Notes: generated from the letters alone by a model not told the origin. Counted from the first letter of the stretch, positions 1 through 10,271 are shown. The stretch: DNA of 64,000 bases from Siphonodentalium dalli (GCA_032622095.1 CP136069.1:203778690-203842689); one strand, 5' to 3'. Translations and numbers: made by a program.

Positions 1-62
1 TTTCCGACTAAATCATGAAAAGTTACCCATAATTCTGCTGTGGTTAAGGGGTCGATTATTTT
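1..62. mobile_element. TAF foldback element, right-arm fragment
   Basis: This matches the right arm of the TAF palindromic family found complete at 9124-9335 and 17711-17924, including 'ccataattctgctgtgg'. It is cut off by the window edge on the left and loses the final terminal bases at about 62, where a 36-bp tandem repeat begins. Confidence 0.75.
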
Positions 63-67
63 GGAAT

Positions 68-170
68 GGCTTATAAAATATACAGTGCAGTCACCAGTGG
101 CGTGGCTTATAAAATATACAGTGCAGTCACCAGTGGCATGGCTTATAAAATATACAGTGGAGTCGTGCAC
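68..170. repeat. 36-bp tandem repeat, about 3 copies
   Basis: Units beginning 'ggcttataaaatatac' start at 68, 104 and 140, so the period is exactly 36 bp. The third copy diverges at its end. It directly abuts the TAF fragment. Confidence 0.85.
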
Positions 171-324
171 CAGTAGATGGTTTATTCTTTGGTTGATGCA
201 ATGTAAATTTGGATAATATAAGCAGACATGCAGGAAAATACACCTAAGCTATGAATTCCCCTCAATCATTTGTAGGGATGATCAGATGACAAGTTCAACA
301 AATTACTCTGCTGAATATTCCTAT

Positions 325-490
325 GTCACCCCCACCCACTTTTTCATAGTTTTGTGGCCCCAAATATTTCATAAAAGTATGACCCTCAGTTTCATGTTGG
401 ATCCTTCACACTCTTTTTCACATATTTGTGCCCCCACCCCCCCCACTTTTTCATAATTTGAGACCCTTCCCTCCACTTTTTTCAAATATT
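325..490. repeat. Degenerate C-rich / poly-T repeat
   Basis: The phrase 'ccccac..cactttttcata' occurs near 328 and 428, with a weaker version near 470. This suggests an old duplicated segment of roughly 100 bp. Confidence 0.35.
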
Positions 491-499
491 TCTTACCTT

Positions 500-1190
500 A
501 ATGAGTTATCAAGGAGAGAAATATCCCATTCAGCTACATGTGAGGTTACTATGTAGCATCTTAGTGCATCCTAAATCCGACTGAGTAGATCACAAGCTGC
601 TGGTATAAGCCTGCCAATAAACGAAACAATCCTCGAGATCAAGAGAAAGACAAATACACCACAGGGATACACAGGAATACACAGGATATATTGGCAAATA
701 CCCCAAAGGCATCAAATTCCAAACTCACGTTCACAGAGAGAACATAAACAAATGGGTCTGACAGGCAGAATTCGTCCGACTGTCAGAGTAGTGTATGATC
801 CAATAAGAGGCAGTCAGTCTCTCGCATGCTTCTCTCTCACGGGCAGCCTTTCATGATGTCCACCTGTGTGGAATTCAGGAGTTTCTGGCTGAGAGTATTA
901 ATTACGCCCGATTACCTGTTAGCATTTCGAAGGTGTAGGAGTAAAATAAACAGACTAAAGATCAATAAAAGAGCTCTCTTCCCGATGCCTGGCAGTGAGC
1001 GCTTCCATAGAATTGTTGTCTGGAACGCCGTGTGATAATCGAATCACTCCTCTGTTGGTGCTATACATAATACCTGCCATTGATTTAAGATGTAAAGAAA
1101 GACTAATCAATGTCATCCGATTTACCACCTAAAGATCCAGCTATAAATGTTTTTATGCTATGCTATGCTTTAATCTCTAAGACATGAGTT
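500..1190. other. No gene recognised
   Basis: I see no convincing coding region or repeat family here. A 69-codon open frame at 826-1035 has no recognisable domain. Confidence 0.5.
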
Positions 1191-1236
1191 CACATGTAAC
1201 TGGCGAGATGTGCAATATTTACAAGTAGAACAGAAA

Positions 1237-1578
1237 GAGCGTTCCATGTTAGTCTATTCCTGATATGGTTGAAATAAAGAGCATTCCGTGTTAGTCTATT
1301 CCTGATATGGTAAAAATAAAGAGCGTTCCATGTTAGTCTATTCCTGATACGGTAGAAATAAAGAGCGTTCCATGTTAGTCTATTCCTGATATGGTAGAAA
1401 TAAAGAGCGTTCCATGTTAGTCTATTCCTGATACGGTAGAAATAAAGAGCATTCCGTGTTAGTCTATTCCTGATATGGTAGAAAAAAAGAGCATTCCGTG
1501 TTAGTCTATTCCTGATACGGTAGAAATAAAGAGCATTCCGAGTTAGTCTATTCCTGATATGGTAGAAAAAAAGAGCGT
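1237..1578. repeat. 42-bp tandem array, 8 copies
   Basis: Units beginning 'gagcrttcc' start at 1237, 1279, 1321, 1363, 1405, 1447, 1489 and 1531, an exact 42-bp period, and a ninth partial unit follows. Because 42 is divisible by three, the minus strand stays open for 166 codons with a 14-residue repeat (NALYFYRIRNRLTR-like). I read that frame as a by-product, not a gene. Copies differ at only a few positions. Confidence 0.93.
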
Positions 1579-1804
1579 TTGTTTCACTTCTCTGCAAAAA
1601 ATTGAAAATAGATGGAAAATGGCTGTGACCATGGAATGTATTCTTCAGAGCACATGAAGCCAGTATAACAATATTTCGTGTATTTGTCAACTTATTTTAT
1701 ACCACCTTCCAAATTACGCAGAGAGAATTTGGAAGCTCGAATGAGCAATGTCCATTTAAAACTCCTTCAAAGGATATAAAAAATTGTCCAAATAAGATCT
1801 TTAA

Positions 1805-2041
1805 CTTTTCCATGACTGGAGCTGCCTGAAATTTTGCGAATACCCTGTGCCAATGCCTTCTCTTATATATGTGAGTCTCCCATAGGAAGCCTCGCATATA
1901 TAAGAGAATTCATTGGCCTAACAATATTTACCTTGACCTTGTAAGTGAGTGCATTCTCCTATGGGGAAACTCACATATAAAGAGAATGCACTGGCACAGT
2001 ATCTTTATTGCTGTGCCACCGAAGCTCTCGTCATGAAAGGG
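1805..2041. mobile_element. PBL2 piggyBac-like MITE, copy 1
   Basis: TTAA at 1801-1804 is followed by 'cttttccatgactggagct'. The right end reads 'ctcgtcatgaaaggg' and is followed by TTTA, a decayed TTAA. Two inverted hairpin cassettes lie inside, at about 1849-1912 and 1948-1997. TTAA flanks with CCC...GGG ends are typical of the piggyBac superfamily. It has no coding capacity. Confidence 0.7.
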
Positions 2042-2147
2042 TTTAGTTCACAGAAGTTCCTCCCACTATTGAGTAGAGGAATAATTCAGTTAATTGATGC
2101 CCAAGATTTTTATTGTCGTTGACCTGCCGTTCCATAGGTGCTATAAA

Positions 2148-2401
2148 CAAGCCTTGAAATAGTGTGTCTGTCATTTGCAGAATGAGGTCCCCAGAGGATG
2201 AATTTAGTGATGCTACCCCGCATAGCGGGCTAGCATCACCAAATTCACCCTCTGGGGACCTCATTCTGCTTACACCTCATCATAATGAGGTCCCCAGAGG
2301 GTGAATTTGGTGATGCTAGCCCGCTATGCGGGGTAGCATCACTAAATTCACCCTCTGGGGACCTCATTCTGCAAATGACAGACACGCTATTTCAAGGCTT
2401 G
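2148..2401. mobile_element. HAL1 hAT-like MITE, 254-bp form, with 8-bp target duplication
   Basis: The ends are CAAGCCTTGAAATAGTGTGT and its inverted match. The exact direct duplication GCTATAAA flanks it at 2140-2147 and 2402-2409. The interior is two back-to-back ~85-bp hairpins (arms 'aatgaggtccccagag...') with a short linker. An 8-bp duplication and CA-start ends fit the hAT superfamily. It has no transposase, so it is non-autonomous. It is the same length as the copy at 26497-26750. Confidence 0.9.
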
Positions 2402-2590
2402 GCTATAAAGTGTCATTGATCTGATATAATTATAATCCATTCCTTAGTCAATAACAGACTAACAGTATGTGATTGCACGATGTCAAGTGGTTACGCATTG
2501 TGTTGTGCAGATCAAGTGACATTGATCGGTGAAGTGTCATGACATCAACCATTTTGTGATGCTGAATGCTGCACATTTAAAGGGTAAAGT
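2402..2590. other. No feature recognised
   Basis: This is the spacer between a HAL1 and a PBL1 element. I see no gene or repeat family beyond the short target duplication. Confidence 0.4.
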
Positions 2591-2594
2591 TTAA

Positions 2595-2986
2595 CCCTTT
2601 ACCCAACAGAACGGCCCTGTGCCAATGGATTCTCTTATATATGCGAGTCGACCATAGGTCGCCCCGCATATATAAGAGAATCCATTGGCTTAACACATTA
2701 CAAATTATAAAATTGTTAAAGAATGTAAGAAAAAATGGTAAAAAGTGTTAAAAAAAGATTTTTTTTAGGCCAATGCATTCTCTTATATATGCGAGGCGAC
2801 CTGTGGTCGACTCGCATATATAAGAGAATGCATTGGCACAGGGCATAACTGTAATTATCACAATGTGGTCAAGGAGCCGGTTCCAATGATATCCATATTT
2901 GTATGGTTCTATTGAGACAGACCGAAGATAATTTAGGCTGTTGAAGCTTTATTTGGCCGGTTTTGGCCGTTTTGTTGGGTAAAGGG
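2595..2986. mobile_element. PBL1 piggyBac-like MITE, copy 1 (392 bp)
   Basis: Exact TTAA lies on both sides (2591-2594, 2987-2990). The terminal inverted repeats are CCCTTTACCCAACA...TGTTGGGTAAAGGG. Two ~70-bp hairpin cassettes (2617-2690 and 2768-2837) sit in inverted orientation around a ~75-bp AT-rich centre. The left cassette carries a paired substitution in both arms ('ccaatggattc' / 'gaatccattgg'). Confidence 0.9.
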
Positions 2987-2990
2987 TTAA

Positions 2991-3213
2991 CCATTTCTTT
3001 TGTAAATACTTATTCACGAGTGGTTCAAGGGTAAAGTTTAACCATTTCTTTTGTAAATACTTATCGACGAGTGGTTCCAAAGGAAATATTCAGTTAATAA
3101 GTTCAACAAAAGAATCCTGCAGGAGTATTATCTGTCTATTGTCTGCTTATATTACCTCAATGTCCCTGACAGACCTATGGTCAGCTCACATATATAAGAG
3201 AATGCATTGGCAC
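2991..3213. repeat. Dispersed repeat H, copy 1, ending in a half hairpin cassette
   Basis: The phrase 'aaccatttcttttgtaaat' occurs twice here and again at 4137 and near 6270. 'tattatctgtctattgtctg' is shared with the 6240-6560 copy. The segment ends in a lone right half of the hairpin cassette (about 3183-3213). Confidence 0.65.
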
Positions 3214-3524
3214 AGGGTCTTTTAGGTCACTTTTCACTATTTTTGTCCCAGGGAGAAATAACTTTTTGTCTCATATACCAGTATGCCTATGTCCCAACAG
3301 CATATTTAAAGTATATTTACTGACTGGCGTTTTAGGTAGTCAAGGGCGGCTTCTACAACGGTTACTTGTATATTTCCATTGCAAATTTTTTTTGTGAGTA
3401 TTTCTGTTAAAAACTTTTGCATGGTGTAACGATGCATAATCACAGTCCAAAACTAACATTGACAGTATAAATTGCTGTGTTTCCAGATTATTCGTCATTG
3501 TAATAGTCGCAATTAGCCGAACAA

Positions 3525-3880
3525 CCGCAGAAGCATCAGCATATAAAATTTTGAGCATAATATACAGAACGTTCACTTGTTTAGAGCCAAATATGTTTTG
3601 GAAACTATACATTAGCATGATCAGGCCCATTCTTGAGTATTGCAATACACCATGGGCACCTCACTTCTCATATCAGAAATTGCTATGGAAAGCCACAAAT
3701 TTAATCCCGCAGTTGAGAAAGTTGGACTATAAAAACGGATTTATAAAACTGGATTTGATGTCCATAAAATACAGATTGTTCAGAGGGGGGGGGGGGGGGG
3801 GGGGGGGGGCATGATTGAGACGTACAAGCTAATGAAGCAGATGTACAATGTCAGCCCTGACACATTCTTCGAGCAAATAT
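3525..3880 (+). pseudogene. LINE (non-LTR retrotransposon) reverse transcriptase C-terminal fragment
   Basis: The plus-strand translation reads as the end of a non-LTR retrotransposon reverse transcriptase. Visible phrases are KILSIIYRTFTCLEPNMFWK, then LYISMIRPILEYCNTPWAPH, then ATNLIPQLRKL, and after a poly-G tract MIETYKLMKQMYNVSPDTFF. In this family the corresponding blocks (LYK-LVRPHLEY-N-VW-P, RATK-IP-L, RGDMIETYK) follow the catalytic palm. The catalytic YADD box, the endonuclease and the 5' part are absent. A 25-base G run at 3785-3809 sits at the normal RGDM position and breaks the reading. Palm and endonuclease loss makes it a dead relic, and I cannot assign it to a clade (CR1- or Jockey-like). 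Confidence 0.82.
3785..3809 (+). repeat. Poly-G tract, 25 bases
   Basis: An uninterrupted run of 25 G lies inside the LINE relic. It may be a true G expansion or an assembly or sequencing artefact. Confidence 0.9.
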
Positions 3881-3889
3881 AGCCTTTAA

Positions 3890-4133
3890 CCCTTTACCCA
3901 ACAGAAGGGCCCTGTGCCAATGCATTCTATTATATATGCGAGTCGACCATAGGTCGACTCGCATATATAAGAGAATGCATTGGCACAGGGCATAACTGTA
4001 ACTATCACAATGTGGTCAAGGAGCCGGTTCCAATGATATCCATATTTGTATGGTTCTATTGAGACAGACCGAAGATATTTTAGGCTGTTGAAGCTTTATT
4101 TGGCCGGTTTTGGCCGTTTTGTTGGGTAAAGGG
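3890..4133. mobile_element. PBL1 piggyBac-like MITE, copy 2 (244 bp, one cassette)
   Basis: TTAA flanks at 3886-3889 and 4134-4137 enclose CCCTTTACCCAACA...TGTTGGGTAAAGGG. Only one hairpin cassette is present (3911-3984), so this is the 392-bp form minus the centre and one cassette. It lies just after the LINE relic. Confidence 0.88.
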
Positions 4134-4317
4134 TTAACCATTTCTTTTGTAAATACTTATTGACGAGTGGTTCAAGGGTTCTTCGAGAGAGGCCAATGCG
4201 CAAATATAGCCTTGAATTACAAATGCCGAGGTTAGTAAAAGATATAGGAAAATACTTCTTTGCACAAAGGGTGATTACTACGGTGGCTGGTTTAGGACAT
4301 GGGAATTGTGTTTTTAT

Positions 4318-4375
4318 TTCGTGGCCACGAAATACTAATTCGTGGCCACGAAATAGCTAATTCGTGGCCACAAAA
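4318..4375. repeat. Short tandem palindrome 'ttcgtggccacgaa', 3 copies
   Basis: A perfect 14-bp palindrome centred on GGCC recurs at a spacing of about 20-22 bp. The third copy has decayed ('ttcgtggccacaaa'). Confidence 0.8.
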
Positions 4376-4484
4376 TAACTAATCGTGATATACGATTGTC
4401 AGTCATTGTTGTAATGGAAGCGGATAGAGGTGATCTGGTTGTAGTTGTCCACCATCTTGGCATGAGCCACGGCGATATTAGATA

Positions 4485-4950
4485 AAGGGTGTTGTACGGT
4501 GGCCCGTAAAACAAATTAAGTAATCACCCCTTTCACCAAATCCAAAGTTGCCGCCGTCCAGGGGGGGGGGTGGGGTCACATAGTGCACCCACGACATTCA
4601 GTATATCTTGGGGGGCACCCTACAACACCCATTATACCACATCAAACGGTTAAGGGGCCGAGAAATTGTATAGGTGCCATATTTGAACCCATCTGGGGCG
4701 GCCATTTTGAATCACGGAGGGTGAAAGCGGGTGAATATTTAGTTTGTCTCAGGGGTCACCCTACAACACACTTTATTCGACCTAAAATGGGGGGGGGATT
4801 GCATGGGTACCATATATGGACCCCTCTGATCAGTTATCTTTTTCGCTTGAGGTGGGCTGAAGGTGTGAAAATTTAGCTTGTTTTGCGAGCCACCATACAA
4901 CACCCTTTATTTGATCTATATCAGTCAAATGGCCGAGAAATAATGTGTAC
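4485..4950. repeat. Degenerate repeat of ~140-bp units, with one inverted copy
   Basis: The phrase 'ccaccatacaacacccttt' or its variants appear near 4615, 4757 and 4889, each followed by a 'gagaaatt..tgta..catatttgaaccc'-like segment. The left edge (4488-4515) carries the same phrase inverted ('gggtgttgtacggtggc'). This is an old tandemly built repeat with no coding content. Confidence 0.6.
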
Positions 4951-4959
4951 CCTATTTGA

Positions 4960-5130
4960 CATGGGCGTAGCCAGCATTTTTAAAAGACGGGTTCGAATAT
5001 TAACTTGTGGGGCACCGGACCGAGGTGAAAAGCTCCGACCGCGGTGCGTGTGAAGATGCAGGAGGGGGTGTCCCTTTCCCGCAGGTGGGGGTCCAAGGGG
5101 CCTGCCCCGGAATTTTGTTTTTACATTGAA
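4960..5130. mobile_element. Terminal fragment of a dispersed element with 'gggcgtagccag' end
   Basis: The segment starts 'catgggcgtagccagcattt' and ends 'cctgccccggaattttg' after a G-rich stretch. Very similar phrases occur at the ends of DNA transposons in many invertebrates. The family assignment is from memory and the copy is truncated. Confidence 0.45.
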
Positions 5131-6160
5131 CCCATCGAGTGCGAATCTGGAGCATATTTGACGATTATTTGTGTAATATCTGCACGTATATTAGAGAGGT
5201 AATAAATGTTTTGGATTTGATCTACCGATTATGTGAGAATATAAGACATAGCAGTGTTTGTCTTCATACATGATCAAGTTTTATGTACTAATGTTTTCTC
5301 CATGTATGGGACCGTAACCGCGTGTAGTATCGACTCGGGTAATAAAGAACGATGACAAAACCCAACCATCCCCAGATATAATCTGCGTATTATATCCCTT
5401 TGCGATATCATGAAGTTATTTTATGAAGGCCTACACTCAAAATTGTTATGTTATTGGCTGAAGTGGGCCATATAATATATGGAATTGAACGAGTCAATCA
5501 CTAATTGCCACCATTATCGTTAGATCTATATGCATGTAGAACATCATATGTAAAGCTTGGAATGTCCTGCGTATTTATTTTCCTATACTATATACATTAA
5601 CAAACTGTATTTGACTTATTCTATATACATGTAATCTATAACCCCCGACCTTCTATATATACTTTCTGTGAAATTACGCATTTAAGATCCAGAGTAACGT
5701 GTAGCTGCAAATAGTGGGCACATGCTTAATCAATATACGCTCTCTAAATTCGAATAATTATATTCAAACCAATGTTTAGTTATCTTCATACTATCTGCTT
5801 AATACCATACAAGATCTATTCTAGAATTTTACCATACGAAAACTGACAAAAAATAAAATGCAATCAGCCAATCACCACCATTCGCACGGCACAGCATCTC
5901 GAAAATAAACAAAAACATCTACCTTATATACTCCTATTTAAATTCGCGGTACTATATTTCGCTTTGTTTTGAATTCGCTCACTTTGACTTTGAATTCGCG
6001 CACCTAGCTGCGCGAATTCAAAACTGACAACAATATTTTCCTAAAAGATTTGGATTTATTCTCAGAGATACTCAATTGAAATAGTTAAAGACATGATTGG
6101 AGTAAACTCGAAAGAAGTAAATCCACAGCCACATACCAGTCAGCTCACTTCAGAAAAAAG
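5130..6160. other. No gene recognised; one short perfect hairpin
   Basis: This is AT-rich sequence without a recognised repeat family or coding signal. At 5989-6023 there is an inverted repeat with perfect 14-bp arms 'tttgaattcgcgca' around a 6-base loop. Confidence 0.55.
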
Positions 6161-6239
6161 CCACACTTGGCTGAGGGTTGTGTAGGCATAAATAATTCAG
6201 TCTGTTTGGTCATGGTGTCACTGCATGCAGCATTGATAA

Positions 6240-6560
6240 CATTGACGAGTGGTTCAAGGGTAAAGTTTAACCATTTCTTTTGTAAATACTTATTGACGAG
6301 TGGTTCCGTAGGAAATATTCAGTTAATAAGTTCAACAATGTTACCTCAATTTCCCTGATGGTCCCTCCAGGAGTATTATCTGTCTATTGTCTGCTTATAT
6401 TACCTCAATGTCCCAGACGGTCCCTCCAGATGAATAATGCTAATAATTCCTATATTACCTCAATGTCCCTGACGGTCCCTCCAGATGAATAATGCTAATA
6501 ATTCCTATATTACCTGAATGTCCCTGATGGTCCCTCAAGATGAATAATGCTAACAATTCA
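6240..6560. repeat. Dispersed repeat H, copy 2, with internal tandem units
   Basis: It shares 'tgacgagtggttcaagggta' and 'tattatctgtctattgtctg' with the copy at 2991-3213. The 3' half contains about three units of 'tattacctcaatgtccctga' plus 'tgaataatgctaataattc' at a spacing near 62 bp. Confidence 0.65.
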
Positions 6561-6565
6561 TTCCA

Positions 6566-6637
6566 GGGATGCTATCACAAAATTCACCCTCTGAGGACCT
6601 CATTCTGCAAGTGACAGGCACACTAAACTCAGGCTTG
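6566..6637. mobile_element. HAL1 right-end fragment
   Basis: The outer arm of the terminal hairpin plus the end 'gtgacaggcacactaaactc' and AGGCTTG match complete HAL1 copies. The rest of the element is missing. Confidence 0.75.
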
Positions 6638-6673
6638 AGCGTGAACCCTTTCTTCACCCCAAATAAAGACACA

Positions 6674-7066
6674 CCGGGACCAGCCAAGAGGTTTCATATT
6701 GAGGGAAGTCACTTCTCCGTTGGTTATTAACGAAAAGTGGACTGTTCTCAGAGAAAAGTAACAATGACTCAAGTTCAGTTTACACTCTAACATCACACTT
6801 CAGTGATCCAATAAGTATTATATTTGCAACACAAAGAGCCCATTTTATAAAAAAAAATATCAGTGAGTAAGAACACCATTATAATCAGCAAATATAAGTT
6901 AAATAATCATGCTGTTGGGACATAAACATACAGGTATATAAGAGAGAAGTCACTTCTCCCCAGGACAAAAATCGAGAGAAGTGACACATTTTATGGAGAA
7001 GATGTCTCCCAAGTCACCCTCTAGACTGGTCCTTGTCTCCCAAGTCACCCTCTAGGCTGGTCCCTG
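6674..7066 (+). mobile_element. DTR element, copy 1, with duplicated right terminus
   Basis: The left end is a variant of CAGGGACCAGCC and the right end is CTCTAGGCTGGTCCCTG. The interior contains the diagnostic 'agaagtcacttctcc' hairpin-like phrases, a central AT-rich part and 'atctcccaagtcacc'. The right ~31 bp is present in tandem, about two and a half copies. It has no coding capacity. The superfamily is unknown because I cannot define a clear target duplication. Confidence 0.78.
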
Positions 7067-7073
7067 TCTCCCA

Positions 7074-7756
7074 GCCTCATCTTCTCAGGGTAGTATCTAT
7101 AGTCTCAAATTAACATTGTTTTTAGTGACTTTTTCTCTTCTGCTCAGTTTCTATATCCTCTAATTTGCAGAAGATAAAATGCATAAGGTGACTAATGGAT
7201 GAACATCACCAACTTCAACTGGGGAACCAAACTCCAGGCAGAGTTATCTCCCATCATCTGCTAAGATACCACTGCCACAAGGACATTTGGTAAGGATTTC
7301 TGACATGATCTTAGTTCTTATGTTTCAGAATAAAAATTGTCTATGTCTGGCTCAGTTCATATTGTTCTTATCAATACCGAAAGAATTACTAATATTGCAA
7401 ACTTATAGTGGTCAAAATTAGATAATAGGTGACTAAATATAGTTCCAACGATATGCTGTAAAAATAGATGCATCGGTCAGCAAAGCAACATCCTTGTGGC
7501 AGTGATAATGGAGAGGGCGCTGCATGGAGTTTGCTGGGGAACTTCACTCTGATCCTAGGTCTCCCCTATATAGAAGTTGAGGCCTAAGTGGAATGAGGTC
7601 CCCAGAGGGTAAATTTGGTGATGCTAGCCTGCTATGCTATAGACTATAGATACTTCCCAGAAGATGATACCTAAGCAGAATGAGGTCCCCAGAGGGTGAA
7701 TTTAGTAATGCTAGCCAGCTGTATTCTGCAAATGATAGACACTATTTCAAGGCTTG
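7074..7756 (-). mobile_element. HAL1 element, left end lost, interrupted by a 306-bp insertion
   Basis: The HAL1 interior ('cctctaatttgcagaag', 'gactaatggatgaacatcac') runs to 7227 and resumes at 7543, ending in a right hairpin and CTATTTCAAGGCTTG at 7756. The insertion at 7228-7533 splits it. The left terminal hairpin is missing where it meets the DTR copy. Confidence 0.8.
7228..7533. mobile_element. Non-autonomous element with 9-bp target duplication (Mutator-like?)
   Basis: The ends CAAACTCCAGGCAG and CTGCATGGAGTTTG are an imperfect terminal inverted repeat. The exact 9-bp duplication CTGGGGAAC flanks it (7219-7227, 7534-7542), and uninterrupted HAL1 copies show the empty site. A 9-bp duplication is typical of Mutator-like elements. 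A subterminal inverted pair ('accactgccacaaggac' / 'atccttgtggcagtgat') is also present. No transposase is encoded. Confidence 0.82.
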
Positions 7757-8470
7757 ATCCTGAATTCTGCCCTCTAATAATCCCCTCATCTCTGTGTTAC
7801 ACTCTTGGCTGGCCCCTGCCCTCTAACCCCCTCATCTCTGAGTTGACCTCTAACCCCCTCATCTCTGTGTTGCCCTCTAGTTGACCATGCTGACCTCTAA
7901 CCCTCTCATCTCTGAGTTGACCTCTAACCCCCTCATCTCTGAGTTGACCTCTAACCCTCTCATCTCTGAGTTGACCTATAACCCCCTCATCTCTGAGTTG
8001 ACCTCTAACCCCCTCATCTCTGAGTTGACCTCTAACCCCCTCATCTCTGAGTTGCCCTCTAGTTGACCATGCTGACCTCTAACCCTCTCATCTCTGAGTT
8101 GACCTCTAACCCCCTCATCTCTGAGTTGCCCTCTAACCCCCTCATCTCTGAGTTGACCTCTAACCCCCTCATCTCTGAGTTGACCTCTAACCCCCTCATC
8201 TCTGAGTTGACCTCTAACCCCCTCATCTCTGAGTTGACCTCTAACCCTCTCATCTCTGAGTTGCCTCTAGTTGCCCATGCTGACCTCTAACCCCCTCATC
8301 TCTCTTAGTTGACCTCATCTCTGAGTTACCCTCTAACCCCTCATCCCCGTGCTGCCCTCTAACCCCCTCATCCTCATGTTGACCTCTAACCCCCTCATCC
8401 CCATGCTTCCCTCTAACCCCCTCATCCCTGTGTTGACCTCTAACCCCCTCATCTCTGAGTTGCCCTCTGG
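7757..8470. repeat. 27-bp tandem array, about 25 copies
   Basis: The unit is approximately 'gacctctaaccccctcatct' plus 'ctgagtt' (27 bp). A break phrase 'ctagttgaccatgctgacc' recurs near 7876, 8059 and (variant) 8272, giving a higher-order period of about 183-213 bp. The unit length keeps frames open on both strands (repeating SNPLISELT), so the short ORFs are artefacts. An isolated unit lies at about 9982-10012. Confidence 0.93.
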
Positions 8471-8664
8471 TTGTCCTCTGCATTCATTGAAGTTGAAACC
8501 ATTGATTTCCAATAAACTCTCTAAAATCAGCCGAGTATTTGTATATCTAATCACAACTATCGTGACTGACCATCAGAACAAACTAAGACCAGATAAATAT
8601 GTACAATTACCGATTAATGCTGTCTCCAGCAGTCTCCGGCAATATTCATTAACCTTTCAATTAA

Positions 8665-8800
8665 AGTGCTAATAGACCTGTTGGATTTGACCAGATATAA
8701 TGATGGTAGTTGATGTCGAGATAACAAGTAATGCATTGTTATCTGTAATTGAGAATTACAATACATAACTTGAGACCAAATTGGATCCATCACCTAATCA
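8665..8800. repeat. Dispersed repeat U, copy 1
   Basis: 'gctaatagacc', 'gatggtagttgatgtcgag' and 'ttatctgtaattgagaat' recur in the same order at 10272-10375. It is a two-copy dispersed segment of unknown nature. Confidence 0.6.
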
Positions 8801-9120
8801 GAAACTGTTAATTGGAGATTCACAGGACCACGATTCAATTGTAAGTGGAGGAATCCGGCCTGACAAAATCATGGATAGTATGTTCACACATGATTGACTA
8901 CCCTACGATCTTTCCTGTACTCAAGATCTTGTCGTGAGCATGAACAGTCTATCTACTGGTTGCTACCAACGATGTAAACTTCTCACTCACTATTGAACCA
9001 TGGTCATCTGAACATTCACTTATATCGAACATAGTTCGTTCGTACTCCAAAATTGTTTTGTCTTTTTACGAGGTATCTCAAGACCATCTCGTCGATATAT
9101 ATATAAGAGAATAATGGAAT
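8800..9120. other. No feature recognised
   Basis: I see no gene, tandem repeat or known family member here. Confidence 0.4.
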
Positions 9121-9123
9121 ATA

Positions 9124-9335
9124 CAGTAATGCCCTAAATAATGGACTCCTTAACCACAGCAGAATTAAAGGTAATTTTTTAGGATTTAGTCCGGAATATG
9201 GCTTGTTGCCATTCATTGGAAAGCTCTCAGTGAGAGAATTCAGATGAATGGCAACAAGCCATATTTCCGACTAAATCCTGAAAATTACCCAAAATTCTGC
9301 TGTGGTTAAGGAGTGGATTATTTAGGGCATTGCTG
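9124..9335. mobile_element. TAF foldback MITE, copy 1 (212 bp)
   Basis: It starts CAGTAATGCCCTAAATAAT and ends with the inverted match GGGCATTGCTG, between TA dinucleotides at 9122-9123 and 9336-9337. The two halves are mirror images over nearly the full length, meeting near 'ctctcagtgagag'. TA duplication and CAGT ends fit Tc1/mariner-like elements. It contains no gene. Confidence 0.9.
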
Positions 9336-9475
9336 TATATTGTTGGGGGAATTAAAAATATTAGTTGATCATGATTGACATTTTTGTGAGCCAAACATTA
9401 TGATTATGATAAAGCATTGACACGTATTGTGTTTCATCACCATGTGAATGTTCAACACTAACTTAATCCAGTTAA

Positions 9476-9918
9476 AGGTACTTAATCAGATTCGATGGTC
9501 CCCATATCATCAGATTCCAACAACAATAAATTTATTTAAATTTATTTAAATGCCACGTCAGGTATCAGAATCAATTAATTGCCCAAAAATAATGCTAACC
9601 ACAGTCCACAATTGTATAAAATTGCCCAAAACCTGTTATTAATCAACATTTTGTACAATGTAATTGTGCCGGTTTGTCAAATATCTGACACAAAAAAGCC
9701 ACTTGATTTCAGAGTTATCAATCTTCATCCGCAATTTGGTCTTCTCATCGACTTTTACTGGGCCACTAAATATTCCAGGTGGCGAAAAATAATAGATTTT
9801 AAAAATCGATATGTGATCATTCTGAGCTTTGATGGTTAGGTTCCTCGACTCGAATCAAATATTTTTTACCCCCGAAGCCAATTAAATAGTAATTGAGTGG
9901 TGCTTGGATTGAGTACCT
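9476..9918. mobile_element. TTAA-flanked element J, copy 1
   Basis: TTAA at 9472-9475 and 9919-9922 flanks inverted ends AGGTACTTAATC / GATTGAGTACCT. 'ctcgaatcaaatatttttta' and the right end recur in a truncated copy at 13240-13440. It is non-coding; an 86-codon frame at 9579-9839 has no recognisable domain. Confidence 0.65.
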
Positions 9919-10022
9919 TTAACAACTAGTATTTACATACCTTATTCATTGTGCATAGTATATAGCGTCCTGACGATTCCCTGCACTCTAACCCCATCAT
10001 CTATGAGTTGCCTTTTAAGTAA

Positions 10023-10266
10023 CACTTTCATGACGGGAGCTGCACTGATGCTGCATTAAAGATCATGTACAAGCCAGTGCATTCTCTTATATATGTGAGT
10101 CTCCCATAGGGAGCCTCGCATATATAAAAGAATGCACTGGCTTACAAGGTCAAGGTAAATATTGTTAGGCCAATGCATTCTCTTATATATGCGACGTTCC
10201 CTATGGGAGACTCTTATATATATAACAGAATTCAAAAAATTTCAGGAAGCTCCAGTCATGAAGGGG
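10023..10266. mobile_element. PBL2 piggyBac-like MITE, copy 2 (244 bp)
   Basis: The left end is 'ctttcatgacgggagctgca' and the right end 'agctccagtcatgaagggg' followed by TTAA (10267-10270). The left TTAA has decayed to GTAA. Two hairpin cassettes lie at about 10077-10143 and 10168-10230. It abuts repeat U on the right. Confidence 0.8.
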
Positions 10267-10271
10267 TTAAA

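Noticed and set aside
1190-1690. 166-codon minus frame with 14-residue repeats
   Set aside because: The 42-bp unit alone explains it. The flanking residues show no family.
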